A DNA stretch of 64,000 nt from Streptomyces sp. NBC_01465 (GTDB lineage Bacteria; Actinomycetota; Actinomycetes; Streptomycetales; Streptomycetaceae): the NCBI RefSeq assembly GCF_036227325.1, contig NZ_CP109467.1:5890001-5954000 (forward strand). The letters are read 5' to 3'. Below the pieces are notes generated by a model that saw nothing but the letters and a program-made list of their open reading frames with translations, ran no database searches and had not been told where the DNA came from. Shown here in pieces: positions 9,984-18,559 of the stretch. The position numbers and the translations under genes are program-made. How positions within the stretch are numbered: position 1 is the first letter of the stretch; each line of letters begins with the position of its first letter.

Positions 9984-10815
9984 GGTCGGCGGCCGCCGCC
10001 GAGTTGCGGACCGTCTCGGGGCGGCTTGCGCCCGGGATCGGGATCAGCGTCGGGGAGAGCGCCAACAGCCAGGAGAGCACTGCCTGTTGAGGGGAGATCC
10101 CCTCGGCGCGTGCGCGGGCGTGGAACTCCGTGTCCGCGGTCGGCAGATCGGAGGGCCCGTCCAGGGAGCTGCGCGAGACCCCGCCCAGCGGGCTCCACGG
10201 CAGGAACGCCAGGCCCAGCTCCGCGCAGAGCCGCAGTTCGGGTTCGCTGTCGCGGACCGCGGGGGAGAACCGGTTCTGTACGGAGACGAGGTCGGTCCCC
10301 AGGACCTCGCGGGCCAGGCGGATCTGGGCGGAGTCGGCGTTGGAGATGCCGGCCGTGCGGATCGTGCCCGCGTCGAGGAGTTCGCGCAGGGCGCCGAGGG
10401 ATTCGGCGTAGGGGACGGCGGGGTCCGGCTTGTGGAGTTGGTAGAGGCCGATCGTGTCCGTGCCCAGGCGGTGGAGGGAGGCCTCGGCCGCGTGCTTGAG
10501 GTGGCGGGGGTCGCCGTTGACCGTCCAGCCGCCTTCGGCGGTGCGGCCTCTGCCGCCCTTCGTGGCGACGAGGACGTGGTCGGTGGGGGCTCCGTAGGAC
10601 GCCAGGGCGCGGGCGATCAGGTGCTCGTTGTGGCCGGGGGACTCGCCCGGTGCGTGGTAGGAGTCGGCCGTGTCCAGGAGGGTGATTCCGGCGTCCAGGG
10701 CCGCGTGCACGGTGGCGACGGCGCGGGTCTCGTCCGGGTGGCCCTCGATCGACAGGGGCATGGCGCCGTAACCGATCGCGCTGACCTTGAACGGGCCAAG
10801 TTGTCTGTACTGCAT
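9922..10815 (-). CDS. aldo/keto reductase
   Basis: 297 residues with the (beta/alpha)8 aldo/keto reductase pattern. The catalytic tetrad is visible as D48, Y53, K86 and H128 (LLDTADSYHAPG, VATKGG, YQLHKPD), with the NADPH-binding segment IPGASRPETV near the C-terminus. It probably reduces an aldehyde or sugar carbonyl with NADPH. The ATG lies one base after the stop of the upstream epimerase gene, so the two form an operon. The last 62 bases are antisense to the end of the AAA+ ATPase gene. Confidence 0.9.
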   Translation of the reverse strand: MQYRQLGPFKVSAIGYGAMPLSIEGHPDETRAVATVHAALDAGITLLDTADSYHAPGESPGHNEHLIARALASYGAPTDHVLVATKGGRGRTAEGGWTVNGDPRHLKHAAEASLHRLGTDTIGLYQLHKPDPAVPYAESLGALRELLDAGTIRTAGISNADSAQIRLAREVLGTDLVSVQNRFSPAVRDSEPELRLCAELGLAFLPWSPLGGVSRSSLDGPSDLPTADTEFHARARAEGISPQQAVLSWLLALSPTLIPIPGASRPETVRNSAAAADLTPPLPPLPTPRPAHPAAAG

Positions 10816-10816
10816 G

Positions 10817-11701
10817 TCAGTTGGTCGATTCTGCGAGGGCGCGCGCCAGCCAGTCGCCGGTGTCCGAGAACGTGAATCCGAGGCCGGTCGCGCGGGTGGT
10901 GTCCATGGCGTAGGAGCGGGCGAAGGAGAAGGGGGACGTCTCGCCGACCTCGATGGTCCGGTACGTCGGCGGGGTCGTCGGGGAGAGCGCGGTGACGATG
11001 TCGTGGGTGGTGAGAGGCGTGTGCGAGGCCGCGTTGACCGGGCCCGTGAAGTCCTCGCCCGCCGTCCAGAAGAGGAAGGCGGCGATCTCGTCCACGTTGA
11101 TGTACGTCGCCGGGTGGTTGCGCGGCGGTACGGCGATCGGCTCGCCCGTGCGGAGGCGGTCCGCGTAGTGCGTGACACGGCCCGTGAAGTCGTCGGCGCC
11201 GCCCAGGACATGGGCCACTCGTACGGCCGCGTACGGGAAGTCCGGGGACGCGGCGAAGACCGCCTCCGCCTGGCGCTTGCCCTCGCCGTAGTGCGCGTCG
11301 AGGAACTCCGGGTCACTCCACGGGAGTTCGAGGTCCACCGCGACCGTGCGCGGGTCGATCGCCGATTCGGGGACGGGGGTGGGGGAGTCCTCGTACTCGT
11401 ACACCTCCACCGTCGAGGTCATGACGTAGCGGCTCGTACGGTGCGCGAAGACCCGGCGGGCGATCGCGGCCTGGACCGGGGTGTAGAGGACCTGGTCGAT
11501 CACGACGTCGAAGGTCCGGTCGCCCAGGGCCGCCTCCAGCGACGCCTCGTCGTTCCTGTCGGCGACCAGGATGTCCGCGCCGGGCGGCGGCGCCGACGAG
11601 CCCCGGTTGAGGACTGTCACGCGGTCCCCGGCCGCCAGCAGCAGCGCGACGAGTCGCTTGCCGAAGTAGCGGGTACCCCCGATGACCAGCACGTTTCGCA
11701 T
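10817..11701 (-). CDS. NAD-dependent epimerase/dehydratase (extended SDR-like)
   Basis: 294 residues. The Rossmann motif VLVIGGTRYFGKR starts at residue 4. The usual SDR Tyr-x3-Lys is replaced in the right region by HYGEGKRQAE, which keeps Tyr and Lys four apart (Y-G-E-G-K), so catalysis is plausible. The start is ATG 11701, with AAGGGG seven bases upstream; seven extra in-frame residues upstream are excluded. It is followed by the aldo/keto reductase and is divergent from an Lrp regulator that may control it. It likely acts on a nucleotide sugar or similar substrate, unidentified. Confidence 0.88.
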   Translation of the reverse strand: MRNVLVIGGTRYFGKRLVALLLAAGDRVTVLNRGSSAPPPGADILVADRNDEASLEAALGDRTFDVVIDQVLYTPVQAAIARRVFAHRTSRYVMTSTVEVYEYEDSPTPVPESAIDPRTVAVDLELPWSDPEFLDAHYGEGKRQAEAVFAASPDFPYAAVRVAHVLGGADDFTGRVTHYADRLRTGEPIAVPPRNHPATYINVDEIAAFLFWTAGEDFTGPVNAASHTPLTTHDIVTALSPTTPPTYRTIEVGETSPFSFARSYAMDTTRATGLGFTFSDTGDWLARALAESTN

Positions 11702-11767
11702 TTCTGCACCCCTTGATTCCATGGGTACAAGTGTTACGTTGGCGCTCCGTTCGCTGAAGGGGGAAAC

Positions 11768-12286
11768 GTGGGAGATCTCGTCGCCGTACCGAAAGAAACG
11801 CGGAGTTCCCGGCCTGCCACCAACGAATCCTCATCCGGGTTCGATGCGGTCGACCGGCAGCTCCTGGAGCTCGTCCAGACCGAGGGCCGCCTCAAGCTGA
11901 GCGAGCTGGGCCGGCGCATCCGGCTGAGCCCGGCCGCCGTCACCGAGCGGCTGCGCAGGCTGGAGACGAGCGGGGCGATCACGGGATACGGGGCGCGGGT
12001 CGACCCGAGGCGGCTCGGGTACGGGATCCAGGCGTTCGTCCGCGTCAATCCGCACGGCGGGTACACGCTCAAGCACCCCAGGACCCTGGAGCTGATGGAG
12101 CGGCCCGAGATCACCGAGGTGCACCACGTGGTCGGGGAGGACTGCTGGATCGTCAAGGTCGCCGTCGCCGACACGGTGCATCTGGAGGAGATCCTGGAGC
12201 AGGTGTCGGTGCTCGGGCGGACGACGACGTCGATCGTGCTGTCGTCGCCGGTGCGGCAGAAGCCGCTGCCGCCGGTGGAGCGCTGA
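11768..12286 (+). CDS. Lrp/AsnC-family transcriptional regulator
   Basis: 172 residues from GTG 11768 with AAGGGGG upstream. After a 25-residue leader, an AsnC-type helix-turn-helix lies at about 27-75 (AVDRQLLELVQTEGRLKLSE, then RRIRLSPAAVTERLRRL), followed by the RAM ligand-binding and oligomerisation domain to residue 160. It is divergent from the epimerase/aldo-keto reductase pair across 66 bp, the usual position for an Lrp member that controls its neighbour and itself. The effector is not predictable. The gene ends at a strong hairpin. Confidence 0.92.
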   Translation: MGDLVAVPKETRSSRPATNESSSGFDAVDRQLLELVQTEGRLKLSELGRRIRLSPAAVTERLRRLETSGAITGYGARVDPRRLGYGIQAFVRVNPHGGYTLKHPRTLELMERPEITEVHHVVGEDCWIVKVAVADTVHLEEILEQVSVLGRTTTSIVLSSPVRQKPLPPVER

Positions 12287-12300
12287 CCGGTACGCAAAAA

Positions 12301-12336
12301 GAAATCCCCCGGACGAATTGACGTCCGGGGGATTTC
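12301..12336 (+). terminator. terminator of the Lrp gene
   Basis: A perfect 15-bp stem (GAAATCCCCCGGACG and complement) with an AATTGA loop begins 15 bases after the lrp stop and is followed by TTCG. Its loop and 3' arm also contain a -35-like TTGACG for the next gene. Confidence 0.9.
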
Positions 12337-12348
12337 TTCGCGTATATT
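12318..12348 (+). promoter_or_regulatory. promoter of the HelD-like helicase, overlapping the terminator
   Basis: TTGACG (12318-12323) and TATATT (12343-12348) are separated by 19 bases, a slightly long spacer for a housekeeping sigma factor. The -35 sits in the loop and 3' arm of the preceding terminator hairpin. Transcription would start near 12355, leaving a leader of about 70 bases. The area is distinctly AT-rich for this genome. Confidence 0.55.
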
Positions 12349-12353
12349 AGAAC

Positions 12354-12400
12354 CTTCATGTCTGCGCACACAGCAAAGGCATGAAGAAGTCTTGTGTGCA
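12354..12400 (+). other. interleaved inverted repeats in the helicase leader
   Basis: Two inverted repeats interlock: CTTCATG (12354-12360) pairs with CATGAAG (12380-12386), and TGCGCACA (12363-12370) pairs with TGTGTGCA (12393-12400, one mismatch). They can form either alternative hairpins or a pseudoknot in the predicted 5' leader, ending about 15 bases before the ribosome binding site. Whether they act at DNA or RNA level is unknown. Confidence 0.5.
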
Positions 12401-12424
12401 CACCGTATCGCGTCAGGAGCTGAA

Positions 12425-14665
12425 TTGTCAACCGAGGAATTGCAGAATGAACAGCAATTCGTCTCACGGCTCTACGAGCGCCTGGACGGGCTCCGTGAGC
12501 AGGCCGAGGCAGGGGTGGAGCGGTCGTTCGCGGATGTCGGCAGCGGACAGCAGGCCCGGCTCGAAAGGGATGTGGTCGTCGCCGAGCGGAGCGGGCTGCT
12601 CGGCGCACTGAATTCCGTGGAATCCGGACTCTGTTTCGGCCGGATCGATCTCGTCGACGGAATCCACCACCACATCGGACGTATCGGAATGAGGGAGGAC
12701 AACGCGGAGCGCACCCCGCTCGTCGTCGACTGGCGCGCACCCGTCGCCCGCCCCTTCTACCTCGCCACCGGCCACGCCCCCATGGGGCTGCGCCGCCGCC
12801 GGCACATCACCACGTCGGGGCGCACCGTCACCGCGCTCCACGACGAGATCCTCGACCTGACCGACGCCGAGCGCACCGGCTACGAGGGCACGGACGCCGA
12901 CGCCGTGCTGCTCGCCGCGCTCGACTCCGCGCGCACCGGGCGCATGCACGACATCGTGCGCACCATCCAGGCCGACCAGGACCGCATCATCCGCGCACCC
13001 CACCGCGGCGTGCTGGTCGTCGAGGGCGGGCCCGGCACCGGCAAGACCGTGGTGGCGCTGCACCGGGCCGCGTATCTGCTGTACGCGCAGCGGGAGTTGC
13101 TGGCGCGGCGTGCTGTGCTGATCGTCGGGCCGAACCCGGCCTTCCTCGGCTACATCGGGGATGTGCTTCCCTCGCTCGGCGAGACGGGTGTGCTGCTCGC
13201 GACCCCCGGTGAGCTGTTCCCCGGTGTCGTCGCGACGGGTACGGACACCCCGGAGGCCGCCGAGGTCAAGGGCCGGGCTGCGATGGCGGGCGTGCTCGCC
13301 GACTTCGTACGCGACCAGCAGCGCACCCCCGAGCCGGGCGCGCCGATCGAGATCGCGCACGACGACGGCACGCTCGTCCTGGACTGGACGATTGCCTACG
13401 ACGCACGGGAGAAGGCGCGCGCGGCCCAGCTTCCGCACAACCTCGCCCGCCCCCACTTCGCCTTCCGGGTCATCGATCTGCTGACCACGCAGCTGGGCGA
13501 CCGGCTCGGCGCGGACCCGTACGGCGGCCCGAACTTCCTGGGCCCCGACGACCTCGCCCAGCTCGGCAAGGGGATCGCGGCCAGCGCGGAAGTACACGCC
13601 GCCATCGAGGAGTTGTGGCCGCACCTCACCCCGGAGCAGCTCGTCGAGGACTTCCTCGCCGACCCGGTGCATCTGCCGGAGGTCGATGTGGAGGCCGTAC
13701 GGCGCAAGGTCGGCGAGGGTGACGGGTGGACCGTCGCCGATGTCCCGCTCCTGGACGAGGCTGCCGAGCTGCTCGGTGAGGACGACTCGGCGGCGCGGGC
13801 CGCGGCGGAGGCCGCACGGCAGGAGCAGGTCGCCTTCGCGCAGGGGGTCCTGGATCTCTCGCAGGGCTCGGAGTCGTACGAGTTCGAGGACGAGGAGTCG
13901 GAGCTGCTCGCCGCGCACAACATCATCGACGCCGAGCGGATGGCCGAGCGCCACGAGGAGGCCGACCACCGCAGCGCCGCCGAGCGGGCCGCCGCCGACC
14001 GGACCTGGGCCTTCGGCCACATCATCGTCGACGAGGCGCAGGAGCTGTCGGCCATGGCGTGGCGGCTGCTGATGCGCCGCTGCCCCACGCGGTCGATGAC
14101 GCTGGTCGGCGACCCCGCCCAGACGGGCGAGCCGGGCGGGTGCGGGGCGTGGGACACGATCCTCGCGCCGTACGTCGACGACCGCTACGAACACGTCCGC
14201 CTCGGTGTCAACTACCGTACGCCGGTGGAGATCATGGACGTGGCGGCCGCGTTCCTCAGGGGCGAAGACCCGGCCTTCGAGCCGCCCAGCTCCATCCGCT
14301 CGACCGGCGTACGGCCCTGGGCGCACCGCACCGACGACCTGCCGCGCGCGGTCGCCGAAGCGGTCGCGGCGGCGGCAGCGGAGTCGGGCCACCTCGCGGT
14401 GATCGCCCCGGCCGAACTGCACGCGGAACTGCTCGCCCTCCTGCCGGACGCGGGCCACGGGCGGACCCCCGACCTGACCCGCCCGGTCGTCCTCCTCGCA
14501 CCGCGCCAGGCCAAGGGTCTGGAGTTCGACACGGTGCTCGTCGTCGAGCCGTCGCAGTTCGCGGTGAGCGACCTGTACGTGGCGCTGACGCGGGCGACTC
14601 AGCGGATGGGCGTGCTGTACTCCGGTCAACTGCCCACCGGGTTGGAGGGGTTCACTCCGGCCTGA
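12425..14665 (+). CDS. HelD/HelR-type RNA polymerase-associated SF1 helicase-like ATPase
   Basis: 746 residues from TTG 12425, preceded at five bases by AGGAG; a longer TTG start at 12392 lacks a ribosome binding site. The N-terminal 70 residues form the coiled coil typical of HelD, followed by the split UvrD-like ATPase: Walker A EGGPGTGKT (200-208), Walker B IIVDEAQELS, motif III LVGDPAQTGEP, motif IV NYRTP, and motif VI VALTRATQR. HelD proteins bind RNA polymerase and release stalled complexes; actinomycete HelR also gives rifamycin tolerance. No rifamycin-associated element was recognised upstream, so HelR function is only a possibility. The C-terminus overlaps the convergent glgB by 14 bp. 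Confidence 0.88.
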   Translation: MSTEELQNEQQFVSRLYERLDGLREQAEAGVERSFADVGSGQQARLERDVVVAERSGLLGALNSVESGLCFGRIDLVDGIHHHIGRIGMREDNAERTPLVVDWRAPVARPFYLATGHAPMGLRRRRHITTSGRTVTALHDEILDLTDAERTGYEGTDADAVLLAALDSARTGRMHDIVRTIQADQDRIIRAPHRGVLVVEGGPGTGKTVVALHRAAYLLYAQRELLARRAVLIVGPNPAFLGYIGDVLPSLGETGVLLATPGELFPGVVATGTDTPEAAEVKGRAAMAGVLADFVRDQQRTPEPGAPIEIAHDDGTLVLDWTIAYDAREKARAAQLPHNLARPHFAFRVIDLLTTQLGDRLGADPYGGPNFLGPDDLAQLGKGIAASAEVHAAIEELWPHLTPEQLVEDFLADPVHLPEVDVEAVRRKVGEGDGWTVADVPLLDEAAELLGEDDSAARAAAEAARQEQVAFAQGVLDLSQGSESYEFEDEESELLAAHNIIDAERMAERHEEADHRSAAERAAADRTWAFGHIIVDEAQELSAMAWRLLMRRCPTRSMTLVGDPAQTGEPGGCGAWDTILAPYVDDRYEHVRLGVNYRTPVEIMDVAAAFLRGEDPAFEPPSSIRSTGVRPWAHRTDDLPRAVAEAVAAAAAESGHLAVIAPAELHAELLALLPDAGHGRTPDLTRPVVLLAPRQAKGLEFDTVLVVEPSQFAVSDLYVALTRATQRMGVLYSGQLPTGLEGFTPA

Positions 14666-17048
14666 GCCAGATCGTCGACAGGGGCGGCAGCGTGAGCTGG
14701 ATGCTGGAGGGGCGGCCGTGGTACGGGACCGACTCCGGTTTCAGCGGTTCCGGGTTGCGGACGTCGCTGCCGCCGTAGCGGGACAGGTCGGTGTTGAGGA
14801 CCTCCTGCCAGGCGGGGATGCCCTCTTTGTTCAATGTGCGCGTGGGGACGCCCAGGCGGTAGTCGTGGCGTACCACCGGGGAGAAGTGGGAGATCGCCAG
14901 GAGGGGTGTGCCGTCGGAGTCGTAGCGGAGGAAGGCGAGGACGTTGTCCTCCGCGGCGTCGCCCTCCACCCAGGCGAAGCCCGCCGGGTCGGTGTCGCGC
15001 TGCCAGAGGGCGGGGGTGGCCGTGTAGGTGGTGTTGAGGTCGCGGACCAGGTCGCGTACGCCCCGGTGGTCGGGTTCCGCGGAGTAGGAGGGGTCGAGGA
15101 GCCACCAGTCGGGGCCGTGGCCCTCCGACCACTCGGCTCCCTGCGCGAACTCCTGGCCCATGAACAGGAGTTGCTTGCCGGGGTGGGCCCACATGAAGCC
15201 GAGGTACGCGCGGTGGGTCGCGCGCTGCTGCCACCAGTCGCCGGGGAGTTTGGAGACGAGCGAGCGCTTGCCGTGGACGACCTCGTCGTGGGAGATGGGG
15301 AGGACGTAGTTCTCGGAGTACGCGTAGACCATCGAGAACGTCATCTCGTTGTGGTGGTACTTGCGGTGGACCGGCTCGTGGGAGACGTACGTGAGCGAGT
15401 CGTGCATCCAGCCCATGTTCCACTTCAGGCCGAAGCCGAGGCCTCCGAAGCCGCCCGGTCCTGTGTGGTGCGTGGCGCGGGTGACGCCGTCCCAGGCCGT
15501 GGACTCCTCGGCGATCGTGATCACGCCGGGGTTGCGGCGGTAGACGGTGGCGTTCATCTCCTGGAGGAAGGCCACCGCGTCGAGGTTCTCCCGGCCGCCG
15601 TGGGCGTTGGGGGTCCACTCGCCGTCCTCGCGTGAGTAGTCGAGGTAGAGCATGGAGGCGACCGCGTCGACGCGGAGGCCGTCGATGTGGAACTCCTCGC
15701 ACCAGTAGGTCGCGTTGGCCACGAGGAAGTTGCGTACTTCCGTGCGGCCGTAGTCGAATTCCAGGGTGCCCCAGTCGGGGTGGGCCGCGCGGGCCGGGTC
15801 CTCGTGCTCGTAGAGGGGGCGGCCGTCGAATTCCGCCAGCGCCCAGTCGTCGCGGGGGAAGTGGGCGGGGACCCAGTCCATCAGGACGCCTATGCCTGAT
15901 TGGTGGAGTGCGTCGACCAGGAAGCGGAAGTCGTCGGGGGTTCCCATGCGGGAGGTGGGGGCGTAGAAGCCGGTGACCTGGTAGCCCCAGGAGCCGCCGA
16001 AGGGGTGTTCGGCGACTGGCATCAGTTCTACGTGGGTGAAGTTCAAGTCGCGTATGTAGGCGGGGAGTTGCGTTGCCAGTTGGCGGTACGTGAGGCCCGG
16101 GCGCCAGGAGGGGAGGTGGATCTCGTAGACCGAGAAGGGAGCCTCGTGGACGGGGCGGTCCGCGCGGTGTTCCAGCCAGTCGGCGTCCTGCCAGGTGTGG
16201 TGCGACGCGGTGACGATGGAGGCGTTCGCCGGTGGGACCTCCGCGCGGCGGGCCATCGGGTCGGCGCGCAGGGTGTGGCTGCCGTCGGGGCGGGTGATGT
16301 CGAACTTGTAGCGTTCGCCCTCGCCCACGGAGGGGAGGAAGAGCTCCCAGATGCCGGAGGAGCCGAGGGAACGCATGGGGAAGCCGGTGGAGTCCCAGTA
16401 GTTGAAGTCCCCGGCTATGCGGACGCCGCGGGCGTTGGGGGCCCAGACGGTGAAACGGGTGCCGGTGACTTCCTGGTGGGTCATGGGGTGTGCGCCGAGC
16501 GCCTTCCAGAGCTCCTCGTGGCGGCCTTCGTTGATGAGGTGCAGGTCCAGGTCGCCGAGGGTGGGGAGGAAGCGGTACGGGTCCTGGACGGTGTGGGGGT
16601 CTTCGGCGTTGGCGTCGTCGTACGTGACCTGGAGTGTGTACTCGGGGACTTCGCGGAGGGGGAGCAGGGCGGAGAAGAACCCGTCGCCGTCGTCGTGGAG
16701 CTCGGCGCGGATGCCGGCGGCGCGGACGGTGACGGCGCGGGCGAAGGGGCGCAGCACGCGGATGGCTACGCCTGTGCGGGTGGGGTGTGCGCCCAGGATT
16801 GCGTGGGGGTCGTGGTGCTCGCCTGCGAGGAGGCGGGCGCGGTCGGCTGGGGCCAGGGGTGCGGGGGTGGGTGCGTGGCCAGGGTCGGGGGTTTCGGGGG
16901 CTCCGACCCCGGGCCCCCGCTCCTCAATCGCCGGAGGGGCTTGATTTGGGTTGATGTTGGCTGTCACCTGCGGGTATGAGGTTGCCGGAGGGGCTGGTTC
17001 TGGGCTGCGGTGCGCTTTGGGCTCCGGCGTGCGGGGGCTGTTGGTCAC
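14652..17048 (-). CDS. glgB: 1,4-alpha-glucan branching enzyme GlgB
   Basis: 798 residues, GH13. It cuts alpha-1,4 chains and makes alpha-1,6 branches in the GlgE pathway. After a low-complexity 65-residue Pro-rich leader come a tandem N-terminal beta-sandwich (CBM48-like, about 80-280) and the catalytic barrel with nucleophile D461 (GLRVDAVASMLYLDY), acid/base E514 (TIAEEST) and the HDEVVHGK motif. The start is GTG 17048 with AAGGAGG eight bases upstream, overlapping the mak stop (GTGA). The leader is oddly encoded by a dispersed-type intergenic repeat. It is the last gene of the glgE-treS-mak-glgB operon. Confidence 0.96.
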   Translation of the reverse strand: MTNSPRTPEPKAHRSPEPAPPATSYPQVTANINPNQAPPAIEERGPGVGAPETPDPGHAPTPAPLAPADRARLLAGEHHDPHAILGAHPTRTGVAIRVLRPFARAVTVRAAGIRAELHDDGDGFFSALLPLREVPEYTLQVTYDDANAEDPHTVQDPYRFLPTLGDLDLHLINEGRHEELWKALGAHPMTHQEVTGTRFTVWAPNARGVRIAGDFNYWDSTGFPMRSLGSSGIWELFLPSVGEGERYKFDITRPDGSHTLRADPMARRAEVPPANASIVTASHHTWQDADWLEHRADRPVHEAPFSVYEIHLPSWRPGLTYRQLATQLPAYIRDLNFTHVELMPVAEHPFGGSWGYQVTGFYAPTSRMGTPDDFRFLVDALHQSGIGVLMDWVPAHFPRDDWALAEFDGRPLYEHEDPARAAHPDWGTLEFDYGRTEVRNFLVANATYWCEEFHIDGLRVDAVASMLYLDYSREDGEWTPNAHGGRENLDAVAFLQEMNATVYRRNPGVITIAEESTAWDGVTRATHHTGPGGFGGLGFGLKWNMGWMHDSLTYVSHEPVHRKYHHNEMTFSMVYAYSENYVLPISHDEVVHGKRSLVSKLPGDWWQQRATHRAYLGFMWAHPGKQLLFMGQEFAQGAEWSEGHGPDWWLLDPSYSAEPDHRGVRDLVRDLNTTYTATPALWQRDTDPAGFAWVEGDAAEDNVLAFLRYDSDGTPLLAISHFSPVVRHDYRLGVPTRTLNKEGIPAWQEVLNTDLSRYGGSDVRNPEPLKPESVPYHGRPSSIQLTLPPLSTIWLRPE
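16889..16950. repeat. dispersed Streptomyces-type GC repeat inside the glgB leader
   Basis: The segment contains GGGGGCTCCGACCCCGGGCC followed by CTCAATCGCCGGAGGGGCTT, a pattern I know from many Streptomyces intergenic regions. Here it lies in frame in glgB and encodes residues 33-54 of the Pro-rich leader. A partial second copy (TTGCCGGAGGGGCTGG) follows at 16982-16997. Confidence 0.55.
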
Positions 17049-18481
17049 TGGGGCGGCCTCCTTGAGGGGGGCGGGTCGGCGGCGAGGCGTTGGATCGCTG
17101 CCATGGGGACCGGCAGCCAGTCGGGGCGGTGGCGGGCCTCGTAGAGGACCTCGTAGACCGCCTTGTCCGTCTCGTACGCCCGCAGCAGTTCGGGCTCGGC
17201 GCGCGGGTCGTTGCCGGAGAGGGCGGCGTATCCCTCGCAGTACGCGCTGCGGCAGCCCGCCGCCCAGTCCGGGTCCCAGGGGCGGTGCGAGCGGGCGGCG
17301 TAGTCGAAGGAGCGCAGCATGCCCGCCACGTCGCGGGCGATCGGCTGCGGGCGGGTGCGTTCCGTGAGGGGGCGGGCCGGTTCGCCCTCGAAGTCGATCA
17401 GGGACCATGCGTGGCCTGACCTCGCGCGGAGCGCCTGGCCCAGGTGCAGGTCGCCGTGGACGCGTTGCGCCTGCCAGGTGCGGCCCGACTGGCCCAGGGA
17501 GGTGATCTGCTCGAACGCGGTGCGCAGGCCGGGGACGTAGGGGAGGAGGGACGGGACTGCCTGGGCTGTTTCTTGGAGGCGGCCGATCATGTCCGCCGCC
17601 AGGTGGTCCGTCTGCTGTTTGCGCAGGGTCTGGGTGGGGAGGGCCGTCGCAAGTGCCGCGTGGATCTCGGCAGTTGTCCGGCCCAGCTCGTACGCCTCGG
17701 TGCGGAAGTCCCTCCCGTCGGCGAGCGCGTGCAGGGCCAGCTGCCAGCCGTCGTCGGAGCCGCGCAGGAAGGGCTGGAGCACACCGAGCGTGGCCGGTTC
17801 GCCGTCGAGGGTGCCCTCGAACCAGGCCACGGGAGCGGGGACCCGGTGGCAGCCCGAGCGGGCGAGTGCCCACGGGAGTTCCAGGTCCGGGTTGGTGCCC
17901 GCGTGGATCCTGCGGAAGAGCTTGAGGATGTACGCATCGCCGTACACCAGCGAGGAGTTGGACTGCTCCGCGCCGAGTGGGCGCGCGTTCAGCCCGGGGG
18001 CGGGGAGCGTCGCTCGGGGGTCGCGGTCGAAGCGCAGGGTGCCGAGCGTGCCCGGGGTGCGCAGGCGTTCCAGGAGGAGGCCGGCCAGGCGGGGATCGAG
18101 GAGGGCGTCGTACGCGGTGAGACCCGTCAGGGGGCCCTCGGTGACATGGCCGATGAGGGCGGAGGCGAGGTGGCGGGGGAGCGCGGCGCGCAGGCCGAGC
18201 AGGAGTTGGTAGCAGTCGCCGTCGGGTTCGGTGCGTATGAGGAGGTGGAGCAGGCCCGCGGAGCCGCCGGGCGGGAGGAGGCCGGTCGCCGAGACCAGGG
18301 TGAGGTCGTCGACGCTGCGGCCCTTGCCCGCGAACCAGCGCTGGCGCGGCAGCCACTGCCGCAGCATCGGGGCCAGGGATATCAGGGGGTCGGGCGGTAC
18401 GGACGAGGCGCGTGCGTCTGCATCTGCGTCGCTCCAGATCGATGCCGTCCAGATGGATGCAGCCTTGGACATGGATCGCAT
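17045..18481 (-). CDS. mak: maltokinase (Mak/Pep2)
   Basis: 478 residues. It phosphorylates maltose to maltose-1-phosphate, the substrate of GlgE. The fold is aminoglycoside-phosphotransferase-like: an N-terminal cap, the catalytic loop VHGDLHLGQ with the Mg-binding segment LIDFEGEPARP downstream, and the Mak-typical N-terminal WLPRQRWFAGKGR. ATG 18481 is chosen (AAAGGA four to five bases upstream); ATG 18472 is an alternative start. Its stop overlaps glgB. It is 78 bases from treS with a hairpin between them. Confidence 0.93.
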   Translation of the reverse strand: MRSMSKAASIWTASIWSDADADARASSVPPDPLISLAPMLRQWLPRQRWFAGKGRSVDDLTLVSATGLLPPGGSAGLLHLLIRTEPDGDCYQLLLGLRAALPRHLASALIGHVTEGPLTGLTAYDALLDPRLAGLLLERLRTPGTLGTLRFDRDPRATLPAPGLNARPLGAEQSNSSLVYGDAYILKLFRRIHAGTNPDLELPWALARSGCHRVPAPVAWFEGTLDGEPATLGVLQPFLRGSDDGWQLALHALADGRDFRTEAYELGRTTAEIHAALATALPTQTLRKQQTDHLAADMIGRLQETAQAVPSLLPYVPGLRTAFEQITSLGQSGRTWQAQRVHGDLHLGQALRARSGHAWSLIDFEGEPARPLTERTRPQPIARDVAGMLRSFDYAARSHRPWDPDWAAGCRSAYCEGYAALSGNDPRAEPELLRAYETDKAVYEVLYEARHRPDWLPVPMAAIQRLAADPPPSRRPPQ

Positions 18482-18517
18482 CACGTCCTTTCCCGCGGTG
18501 GGTTCGGAGTGCCCAGG

Positions 18518-18541
18518 GCGGGGCGGCGGAAACCGCCCCGC
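18518..18541 (-). terminator. intra-operon hairpin between treS and mak
   Basis: A perfect 9-bp stem (GCGGGGCGG with CCGCCCCGC) and a six-base loop lie in the 78-base gap between treS and mak. There is no U tract, so it may stabilise or partly terminate the transcript rather than end it. Confidence 0.5.
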
Positions 18542-18559
18542 TCGTGACGCATCGTCAAC

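Noticed and set aside
12287..12424. Rifamycin-associated element upstream of the helicase gene
   Set aside because: The inverted repeats present do not resemble the GC-rich consensus I know; not called.
14626..18356. Very long open frames antiparallel to, or upstream of, the glg genes (for example a frame open to 18356 continuing glgB)
   Set aside because: High-GC shadow frames; the real starts have ribosome binding sites and family N-termini, and the extensions are Arg/Pro-rich without domain sense.
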